From: Chara braunii
Lineage: Eukaryota > Streptophyta > Charophyceae > Charales > Characeae
Assembly (NCBI GenBank): GCA_003427395.1
Contig: BFEA01000006.1
Coordinates: forward strand, 6,420,034-6,447,297
Direction of reading: 5' to 3'
DNA length: 27,264 bases
The position numbers and the translations under genes were made by a program. Positions 18,811 through 27,264 of the stretch are shown piece after piece. The notes under the pieces are model-generated. The model made no database searches. It saw only the letters and a program-made list of their open reading frames with translations, and was not told the origin of the DNA. Positions within the stretch are counted from its first letter, which is position 1. Every line of letters starts with the position of its first letter.

Positions 18811-20262
18811 TTATCCTGAAAATAAACTACGTAAAGACTCCCTATTAGGAGCACACAAACGTTTATTCCCAGCCTTATCAAGGAACAGCAAGCCGTTGAC
18901 CAACTCAAACTCGGCAGAAGTCACTTTGTCGTTTGCCTCGAGTCTGCGGATGATCTCAGACATGAACGGATCCTCGCGATAGGCTTCCACCAAGGACTGA
19001 GTAACATTGTCCGCAAGATCGAACTTAGTAATCAGCGCACTCGAGAAATCAGGTCTACGCGACAAGGCATCAACAACCTTATACTGCGGGTCAAAGTCAT
19101 ACTGCTCAATGACTTCGATCCAACACTTGAGAGCGTCAGAGAGTACCGGCTGAGTTCTCAACCATCTGAGGGTCTGATGATCAGTCCTGAGGATGGAAAA
19201 CCTCCCAAGGAGATAGTGTCTCCAATGGGTCAGAGCCTTGTAAACCGCATAGAGTTCCTTCTCATAGGTGGGCTTAGCCAACTTCTGAGACGACATTTTC
19301 TTGGACATGTACTCAACTGGCCTCAACTTTTTCCCCTTCTCTTGTGCAAGTACGGCGCCTATGCCATATTGGCTAGCATCCGTAGTCACTATAAAGGGCT
19401 TGTCAGGATCAGGAAGTTTCAAGACTTCATAGTGCGTCGACTTATGCTTCAGATGTCTGAAACCAGCCTCGCATCTCTCAGTCCACTCCCATGCGGTGTC
19501 AAGGCGGGTCAGATCAGTCAAAGGGGCGGCAACTATGCTATAGTTCTTCACGAAGTTGCGATAGTAGCCGGTCATCCCTAAGAAAGACCTCATCTTAGTC
19601 ACAGACTGAGGACGCGGTCAGTCACGAATGTTGGCCACCTTCGCGTCATCGGGCTTCAATCCCTCCGCAGAAATCTCATGACCCAAGTACAAGACATGGG
19701 TGCGGCCAAACTCGCACTTCTCACCGTTGATCTTGAACTTGTGTTGTCGAAGAAGGCTAAGGATTTTGTCCAAATGCGCAACGTGATCCTCGACAGTCCT
19801 ACTAAAAATAAGTATGTCATCGAGGTACACGATGACAAACTTATCCAAGTAGTCATGGAATATCCGATTCATAGCGTGCTGAAAGATGCNAAGAGCATTG
19901 CAAAGGCCGAAAGGCATCACCACAAACTCGTACAGACCGTACCTGGTCTGAAATGCAGTTTTGTGTTGATCCTCGGGCCGGATTGCAATCTGATGGTACC
20001 CGGACTTCAGATCTAAATAACTGAAGTATCGGCACCCTTGCACTCTATCTAGCAAGTCATCGATGCGAGGTAGGGTCTCTCTGTTCTTGATAGTGATGGC
20101 ATTGAGGCCCCTATAGTCAATGCACATCCTAAGTGTTCCTTCCTTCTTCTTAGGTACGAATAGTACTGGAGACCCATAAGGAGAAACACTCGGTCGGATC
20201 CAACCCTTCTCTACGAGTTCCTTGAGTTGCCGGCGAAGCTCATCGAGCTCGCCTGGACATCC
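18811..20262 (-). pseudogene. Reverse transcriptase and RNase H of E3, broken
   Basis: RT begins near 20262 with [20 protein letters not shown], then [12 protein letters not shown], the YLDD catalytic motif (IVYLDDILIFS) and LYLGHEIS. An N at 19890 leaves one residue unknown near CNAL. TGA at 19618-19620 replaces the Trp after NIRD. RNase H follows in the same frame with [26 protein letters not shown] and VVDALSRR. About five residues present in E1 just before DALSRR are missing (YDFDPQYKVVDALS), an in-frame deletion. The frame closes at 18811-18813. Confidence 0.9.
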
Positions 20263-21162
20263 GATAGATCCTACCCTTTGGGATACTAGACCCTAGGATA
20301 ATCTCTATCGCGTGGACGACCTCCCTCTCAACAACCCCTCTCGGCTCTTCAAATAGATCAGGGTACTTAGCAACTACTCCCTCTATCTCCGGCGGCATTT
20401 TCACCGGCTCGCCAGCAGCAGAGACATAAACTAGGTATATACCCTCCTCCTGATTTTGCTTATAATAATTATAGAACGCGGCTGCACACATGCATCCGTG
20501 GGACTCAATCAGACTACTAGCTTTGAACTTACGCAATCTGGTGGTCCCTCCACCTGGCAAAGTGTGTTTGACCACTTTTCGGTCCCAGTCAAACTGGGGT
20601 TGTGCCACAGAGAGGTAGTACATACCTAACAACATATCCATGGGGAGTCCGTCACTCACTAGGAACGAGACGCGATGTCTCAATTCCCCTCCCGCGTACG
20701 AGAAACAACACTCAACATCTTGGAGGTAGTCGTTGACTACCATGCGCTGTTTGTTGGCACAGGTAGACTCAGGCGTTGCACTTGCCCCTGTAAGCGCAGC
20801 CTCTCAACGCACGCGCGACTAATGAAGTTTCTAGTCGAGCAAGTGTCATAATAGGCCTCGGCCATGCGGCTGCCAATGACCACCTCGCTGATGGACATCT
20901 CATCCTTCGGGGCTTTGACCAATGCCGTCCAAGAAGCTAGTGGGTCTGATCTAGACCACTCGTCCTCTATCTCCTCTAAGGACTCAAACACATTCATCGA
21001 ACAGAGGCTCGATGGGTCCGAATGTGTTTGCGGGACGACGCTGGAGTCAGTAGCTTGGGCCATCTCTCGAGATGGTGAGGGTGTCTCCACCACCTCGACC
21101 CTAGCAGGAACAACTACTATTCCTACTGGCCCGAAGTGTTTCCCGGAGCAGTGCCAGAAGTA
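20240..21162 (-). pseudogene. Protease region of E3 pol, entered by -1 frameshift from gag
   Basis: The pol frame is open from about 21162, overlaps the end of gag and is -1 relative to it. The first ATG is 21091-21093. The protease active site reads YYDTCSTRNFIS where D-S/T-G-A/S is expected (Cys for Gly). A frameshift near 20740 shifts the frame; the second part has DMLLGMYYL, matching the retropepsin ILGMDW motif, and ends near 20240 with another frameshift into RT. Confidence 0.8.
21103..21144 (-). promoter_or_regulatory. Programmed -1 ribosomal frameshift signal of E3
   Basis: On the minus strand the heptamer GGGAAAC (21138-21144) lies in the gag frame as CCG-GGA-AAC, the exact X-XXY-YYZ phasing for -1 slippage. 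Slipping gives GGG-AAA and enters the pol frame. Ten bases downstream an 8-bp stem (AGTAGGAA at 21120-21127 with TTCCTGCT at 21103-21110, one G-U pair) closes a 9-nt loop. Gag stops at 21123-21125. Slippery heptamer, spacer and downstream structure are the known parts of retroviral -1 frameshifting; use in E3 is inference. Confidence 0.7.
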
Positions 21163-23117
21163 CTAGCTACATTGCTACCGACAAGATGGGAGGATCCCAA
21201 CGCCTGCCCCATCGTAGGCAGGATCTTATTGGTCACCTTCTTATTACAACACTTGAATTGGTTATGACCGTATTGACCACAACGAATGCAAGCCTGCCGT
21301 ATGTACCGATCTCTCCACACGTCCTCTGTGAGACCCGCCTTCTCCCATGGAGGAGCGTTGGGGTCAACTTGACTCCTTAACCGAGAACCTCCACGGCGTC
21401 TACCGGTCGCCTTACCTTTTTGAGCTACAACAACGACAACTCCACCCCCTGAAGCTTCAACGCTGCCAGCCTCTGAACCTACTCGCTCCTGGAAGTTGGT
21501 GTCTAATTCGATGGTTGAACCATCGTTATCGACAAACATTATGCGACCCTTCGCCTTCCAGTTGGGAGGCAGTGTTTTCTTCCTACCATCCATAGTGGGT
21601 GCCGGCCCATGCCCTATCTTCGCCTCAAGGTCTAGGGCCTTCTTGCTGAACGAGGGGAAGTTGTGAACATTGATGTTGGCCTCACCTGCGAACTGATTCC
21701 TGAGAAGCATAGGAAAGCATCTCAGGTAGGAGGTGAGTAAAACCTAGGGGTCATAGCGCACCCCAGGGACACAGATCAGACGCTCTACGGCGTCGGTGGC
21801 CTCCCTCACTGACTTGAACTGCCTCGTGTGCAGTGTCAGGATCGCAGCAGTGGCCTTTTGGGCCTCCCGAGGATCATGCCACCTTTCTTCCACCAACTTG
21901 AGGAAGTCATCCAATTGGTGGGTGACCGCCCAAGCGCGAAAGTCATGACCGTATCCCTGTAGCTGTACTAAACCACTCAACCATCTTGCTGCACTATTCT
22001 CTAGGTAAGATGCAGCCACAAACACTTCCTCGTGCGACAAGGTGAGTTTACACTCGACATAGACTGGCACTGCCCTCAACCAAGTGTCGAGATCTTCGCC
22101 CCTCTTATCCCCTGTGAAGGGTTTAGGAGCGGCGATGGCCGTCTTTGGTACCCACTGAGTTTGTCCCGGTCCCTGCATCCCACTGGGTTGTGGAGCCTGT
22201 GATACAGGCGGCTGCACTGGCTGCAGGGGTTGTGTACCCTGCAGCTGTACAAGCTGTGAGACAGCAGGTTGCGTTGTAACTGCAATCTGGAACGGAGGTT
22301 GGGAATACAGTGGTTGTATATGAACCTGCAAACTAGGACCTGCTGAGAGCCTTCCTGATAACGGCATGCCCAGGGAAACAGCCTGAACCGATGCTGGGCT
22401 GTATATGGGGATACCCCAGTCACCGGTGGGACAAAACGAGGAGGATGTGCAACGGGCCAGGCACCTGGCCCGGACGGTGATGGTGACGCCTGCATCCGCC
22501 CGACTAACACAACCAAACTCTGTTGGATGTCCTGTAAGATCTCCGTCTGGTGATCCTGCATTTTTGCTACACTTAACAGGAACGACCGAATGGTTCTCAC
22601 ATCACCATCCATTTGTGCTGGGTCCATCTCCTCTAACTCACTGACGTCCTCTTGCCTCCGCTACATCCTGGCTCTTCTTCTAATCATTCTCTCTTTCCCA
22701 GCCTTAATCTCTCCCAACGCCAGCTTTAGCTGTGCCTCGCGAGCAGCAGCTCGCTATATGGCGAACTCCTCGGGAGCCATCACTAATGGTTGGCTTGCCA
22801 TAACGCCAACGGACTGACTCAAAGCCTGCGCAACCGTTGACCCTATAGAGCCTATTGTTTGTTGACCCTAAAGATGCTGAACTACGTACCTGAGAAGTCT
22901 GCTGCGCAGAGGTAGTCGTTGCTTCTGAAGTTGCGGCTTCACTTACGAGCGCCCTGCTAGCCTCCGCTGCTCTAGCCCTCCTCTGCTGCTGCTGCCTCTC
23001 TCTAAGCTGGCGGAACAGATGTCGGTCGCCCTCTAGTCCTAAAGCCAAGTGGGCGATCGGACGTCTACGTGAACGCAAGAGTCGGTCGTCCTCTGTAGTG
23101 TCCTCCCTGTCGCTCAT
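21123..23117 (-). pseudogene. Gag of E3, broken
   Basis: ATG at 23115-23117 starts an acidic/basic N-terminus with a QQQQRRARAA coiled-coil-like stretch. A frameshift lies between about 22760 and 22630, and another near 22370. The capsid-like part (TWLRAVPVYVECKL, AARWLSGLVQ, FLKLVEERWHDP, LHTRQFKSVREA) is followed by TAG at 21744-21746. The frame then continues through a basic, Gly-rich region to a CCHC knuckle (CIRCGQYGHNQFKC) and stops at 21123. Total span is about 665 codons, close to the 632 of E1 gag. The middle has a Pro/Gln-rich linker (about 22160-22330). Confidence 0.85.
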
Positions 23118-24368
23118 AAGCTACAACACTGCACACAATCTGCAGTAGTACACTCGAGATGCCTACCGCAGTGTAATGCACAGACCAATTTAAAATAAAT
23201 AACTAATTAATTGGTGGTTGTGTCAGAGACTTTACATTCGGGTGCAACAGGTCAGCCAGATTCCTACAAACGAAACTATTTTTAGTTCAATTAGTCCGCG
23301 AACAGAATGCACAATGAACGGAAACAGTTCTAATTATGTTGTCTGTCAGATGTTAGATGGTTGTACATCTAACTAGTCAAAACATAAAAATAGAATCATT
23401 TGTGTGGATGATGACAGTATGGAATTTTTCTCGAACTTGTCACTTGAAATCTACCCCTCCCTTAGTTCCCCTGAAATGTCACTTGAAGTCAGCGTCCATG
23501 AGCTATCCAGAGAGCAGTGTGTGACTAAAGGTGTGCACGGCCCACCCCTGTGCCGCGAGTAGCTGCTGAGCCGGCCAGCCCTGTACTGTGTTTATCCTCG
23601 TGTGCACGAGCCTTACAACCGTTGGCTGATCCAGAGGCAATTTAACGACCGCCCCCAAGTGTCATCAGGAATTATTTTACGTCGCAGCAGGACGACGATC
23701 ACAGCCAATGGTTTCCCCTTCCGGTGCTTATTTAAAGACGCCCGGTCTCGTCTCCCACTTAGGGCTGGCCTGCCCTTCAGTACCCATCTAACAGCGCAGC
23801 GAGCCGAACAAAGGACAAGCAGCAAATCATGCGTGCTCTACTCCCGGTGGGTTGGCATGGTGATCGTGACCCAGTGCTTCGTCCAGGGCCCTTCAGAAAG
23901 CTCTGCCCATCTTCTCCCAGATGCTCCACGTGAACATTGCCGACTCTCAAGGTTGAGCGCACTCGACACCTCACAATGAGAGGACTCTCAAGAAGGAACA
24001 CAACCTCACGGTAATAGTGTCGAAGAGGGTAGATAAGGTTACCTCAAATAGCTGCCCCCAACCACAGAGATAATCTCACCAGATGACTTGATGCCGATTG
24101 TGATGACCAGTCATTGCTTCGGCACAACCATCATTGCACACCGTTCCACCTCAGCACCAATCGCACATCAGATAGTTCTCATCACACTGTCCAGACCCCA
24201 CATTACACCACGTAGCCTTCCTGGCGATCCCCTCACCTCCTGGGTCGCCACTTACTTGTCTCCGCCCTCCTCACTACACACCACTTACGGCCCAACTCAC
24301 CAAGCAGACCGCATGTATGTACCGCATTAAGCAGAAGACAAGCGCCAGATGAGCGCAATCGTACCACA
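23118..24368 (-). other. Leader of E3 between PBS and gag
   Basis: About 1.25 kb with no supported gene; open frames here are short and resemble nothing I know. Bases 23185-23420 are AT-rich compared with the rest. A packaging signal or upstream control of gag would be expected somewhere in it, but I cannot place it. Confidence 0.6.
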
Positions 24369-24380
24369 GCTCCGATACCA
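24369..24380 (-). promoter_or_regulatory. Primer-binding site of E3 (tRNA-Met type)
   Basis: On the minus strand TGGTATCGGAGC lies three bases inside the 5' LTR end. It differs by one base from TGGTATCAGAGC, the complement of the plant initiator tRNA-Met 3' end, so that tRNA is the likely primer of minus-strand DNA. Confidence 0.85.
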
Positions 24381-24383
24381 AAT

Positions 24384-25312
24384 TGCAAGGAAGATGAGCA
24401 ATAGCGAACATCAACAATCAAACAGCATCATACACATAAGACCAGATAGTCGTGACCTCGAACCAAGAGCAGAATTGCATCACGAGTTTCACCAAAGGGG
24501 ATCACACCAACAGCTCATAATTGACAATGCTGGAAAAGTCTCATCATCATCACCAACGAAGAACCAATGTTGATATCCTAACTGGCGCTCGGCGCCCAGA
24601 CTACAGATGGCAGATCCTATCTAGCCTAGACTACAATGCCGAAGTTGACGACAACAGCTCTCCCAAAGTACGAGCAGATAGCGGCCAATGCCGCACGCTT
24701 CCAGCACCAGGTAAGTCTCTCGCTTCACTCACAACCTCATTCCCCAACACACAGATGCCACATGCACCCAAGGACCACCCTGTGCCACACCCAGATTACA
24801 GCAGCGCAGCTCGGCTATGGCTGCCTGCTCCTCCCTGCTCGCTCATGAGCGCGTGAGCGCTGGCCAGCTATTAGCGCAGCATGCAGCCAGCACCCGAATG
24901 CCAAATGTGGAGGCAGGCCCTTTGCTATATGGAAGTGGCCTGCCTGCTTGCTGTCCCAGGCTGCGCTGGGCCTTTCCCAAGAAGCTTCCGGTAGGCCCCG
25001 GTAGGCTGAGGCCCAGTCCACACAACTCAGGCCCTGGGCCTGTAGTGGTTGCTCGCGCCCAACTGTCAACAGCCTGTGTTAGGCCCACATCCCGTATCCA
25101 GCCCAGGGCCTGCCTTCGATACATTCAAACAGGCTGCCCAGGGTGTGGGTTCTTCCAACCAACTGGCGCTGCGCAACTGCCTGAATTTCCTTGAGTTGAG
25201 TGGTGACCGAAATAGGGTCCCTCAGGCCCTCGTCTTGCCTGCCTTCACTTAGGGCGGCCGACGTGATACGTGGCAGGGCCTGAAAGGGGCTCATAGGGGC
25301 ATAAGCCTCGCA
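24384..25312 (-). repeat. 5' LTR of E3
   Basis: 929 bp; starts TGCGAGGC at 25312 and ends CTTGCA at 24384 in element orientation, followed by the PBS. About 96% identical to the 3' LTR. CCATAGCCGAGCTGCGCTGC lies at about 24801-24822 (minus strand) and recurs in the solo LTR at about 9107. Confidence 0.93.
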
Positions 25313-25909
<597 letters not shown>

Positions 25910-25913
25910 TTAC

Positions 25914-26010
25914 CAGATGCCGGAGCAATGGGTTCCATGATAACTTCCATCATTTTCATTTCCATCCTCGTTTTTCTTTATTCCATGACTTTGTTGGAGT
26001 TTTTGTCCCT
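25914..26010 (+). pseudogene. Possible second cox1 fragment, inverted
   Basis: On the + strand the frame reads LPDAGAMGSMITSIIFISIL followed by VFLYSM. In cox1 the segment shortly after FFGVNL...FP runs PDYPDA...GS.I and then a hydrophobic helix, which this resembles with small deletions. If right, the piece has been inverted relative to fragment 1, only about 50 bp away. The similarity is short, so confidence is modest. Confidence 0.4.
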
Positions 26011-26718
26011 TTCGGGCTTGTTTGTCAGGTGGATTCATGTGCTTTGTCCCTGCTAGACGGGGTTGCGAGTGTGCTGCATGTCACGTGGGATGAGGAGCAC
26101 AAGCCTTTTGCTCTTCCTGCTGGTCTTCAATTGGTTGGTATTCTTGTCCTTGTCTCCATTACTCCTCGTTCCCCGCCTCCTCCTCCTCCAACGCTGCTCC
26201 TATTCCTACTCCTTTCCTTCGCTCCTTGTCCCGTCCAGTCCAGTGCAGTCTCAGGCAAGTCAGCCACCCAGGGTCTAAGGCTGACCGACCCAACCCAGCA
26301 GGCTTGCATGAGGTCTACAGGTGTCAGGTCCAAGTGCTGGTGAGCTGAATCGTCATGTAGTAGAAGACTGCGGCAGTCACGGTTACTATGCATTCCATTT
26401 GTGGTTGCTGGGCTGTTGTGCAGTGGTGTGCCCAAGTGATGAGTGAAATAGGAAGTGAGGCGGCAAGTTGCTCTGTTCGACAGGTGCTGGCGCCCATAGC
26501 TGTTGCGCATCATAAGTGAGGAAGATAGAAGACATTCAGAGAGAGGAAGAGTGAGTGAGACCAGAGGGTCAAGAGTGAGAGCTCATCTCGGTTTGTTGCT
26601 CACCAGCGGCCATAGACGTGAAGTCTTGCCATATACAAACTCGTTGTTTACGACTTTTATAAGTTCTATTGCCTAACAATTTGAGTTCTTTTCATTTTCA
26701 TCTCTCGCATTCTGAAGT
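26011..26718. other. Unassigned region, partly LTR-like
   Basis: No gene supported. From about 26230 there are features like the E1/E2 LTRs: clustered CCAGTCCAGT, CCCATAGC (26491), a GA-rich stretch (26535-26580), GCGGCCATAGACG (26599) and TTGCCATAT (26627). The match is a pattern only, without a stretch that aligns well. CT-rich from 26150 to 26240. Confidence 0.35.
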
Positions 26719-27264
26719 GTGTGCAATAACCCATGCCATATGTCGTCTGAGGGCCGAACGCGGCAACCCTCAGTCCAGGCCACATAAGGGGGCAAAGGCC
26801 CTAAGTCTGCTACAGGGCCTGGACGCCAGGCAGTTGACCGTAGTCAACTGCCGGATTTCCAAAAGTCAAAATCAATGTGTACCCAGCCCAGGCCGCAGGT
26901 CAAGCACACACACTTGTTTGTATGCAGGTACCCGGACAGCATCCAAGCCAAGTGGAAAACTGCAACTGTACGCGATCCAGACCTTCGACGACGGGTCAAT
27001 CTGGACGACTGTGACTCGTGGACTGGAGGCCAGATGTTACATCTTCGACTCACACGGGTCCTACCGGACCCGACTTAGGGCCGGAGGGACACACCAGGGC
27101 CTAAAGGCCCGACCTTTTGGGGTTACAGGCCCTAAAGGCCTGATTCTGGACCAGCACCCATCGGGTAGGCCCAAACGACACTTCGTTTGGGCCTGGCGGC
27201 GCTCTTGAAGCTGCCGCCCGCCGATTGAGGCTGAACCGTCCATCTGGACGGTCCAGGGTCTGGC
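26719..27264 (+). repeat. Family B repeat, copy 2 (runs off the window)
   Basis: Same direction as 10579-10890, with shared blocks GTGCAATAACCC, CAAGCACACACACTTGTTTG and TCAATCTGGACGAC. Four perfect hairpins with 4-nt loops occur at 26830-26851, 27055-27072, 27167-27194 (12-bp arms) and 27235-27252. GGGCCTAAAGGCCC and CAGGCCCTAAAGGCCTG palindromes lie at about 27098 and 27126. Probably an LTR of an unassigned family. Confidence 0.8.

Larger units (their letters stand above)
16520..25312 (-). mobile_element. Ty3/gypsy LTR retrotransposon E3, complete insertion
   Basis: An 8.8-kb element on the minus strand: 5' LTR 24384-25312, PBS, leader, gag, pol, purine tract and 3' LTR 16520-17461. Both LTRs run TGCGAGGC to CTTGCA in element orientation. 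CAGG is repeated at 16516-16519 and 25313-25316, a 4-bp target duplication. The LTRs differ by roughly 37 substitutions in about 925 aligned bases by hand count (about 96% identity), plus a 14-bp indel near 17014-17030. The proteins are of a different family from E1 and E2. The coding region has several stops and frameshifts. Confidence 0.93.

Noticed and set aside
23118-24368. Host gene in the E3 leader
   Set aside because: It lies between PBS and gag of one insertion, and the open frames are short and without motifs.

Overview
The window is about 27 kb of repeat-rich nuclear DNA from a eukaryote. It holds three Ty3/gypsy LTR retrotransposons with a chromodomain-like integrase tail, part of a plant-type LINE, a scrambled piece of mitochondrial cox1, several solo or split LTRs and many minisatellites. 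I see no intact host gene. A land plant or streptophyte green alga is likely: the LINE tail and the cox1 fragment are plant-like, and the element 3 primer-binding site resembles the initiator-tRNA-Met type common in plants. A repeat-rich charophyte such as Chara would fit, but the species is inference. Runs of N at 7205, 7433, 11222-11226 and 19890 show this is a draft assembly.

Bases 1-7583 (+) are element 1 (E1): a leader of at least 1.1 kb with (GA)n, poly(A) and a TTGACC array, an intact gag ORF, a pol ORF with one in-frame stop, and a 3' LTR. Its 5' LTR is not visible and probably lies before base 1. Two of the three integrase catalytic positions are lost: one Asp reads Asn, and the stop sits exactly at the catalytic Glu. 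Bases 7584-11330 hold a LINE tail (-), a solo LTR (+), a 42/45-bp minisatellite, a 240-bp foldback repeat, a palindrome-bearing repeat (family B) and a 34-bp minisatellite that runs directly into element 2.

Bases 11331-14864 (+) are element 2 (E2), a relative of E1 that starts in the middle of RT. It carries several stops and frameshifts but keeps the integrase catalytic residues. Bases 14865-16519 are unassigned DNA with a possible 3'-terminal exon for a membrane-anchored protein (- strand), GGCC-palindrome tandem repeats and the left half of an LTR.

Bases 16520-25312 (-) are element 3 (E3), a complete 8.8-kb insertion of a different family. It has two LTRs about 96% identical, a tRNA-Met-type PBS, a purine tract and a 4-bp CAGG target duplication. 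It is nested inside an older related LTR, whose other half follows at 25313. Its gag and pol are broken by several stops and frameshifts. The gag/pol junction nevertheless keeps an in-frame -1 slippery heptamer (GGGAAAC) with a stem-loop 10 nt downstream, so E3 probably made Gag-Pol by programmed frameshifting. Bases 25686-26010 are rearranged cox1 DNA, and 26230-27264 hold weak LTR-like sequence and a second family B copy with four perfect hairpins, each with a 4-nt loop.

I found no new gene system. The most notable items are the E3 frameshift signal, the loss of the E1 integrase catalytic residues, the family B hairpins with a compensatory base-pair change, the foldback repeat and the possible membrane exon.
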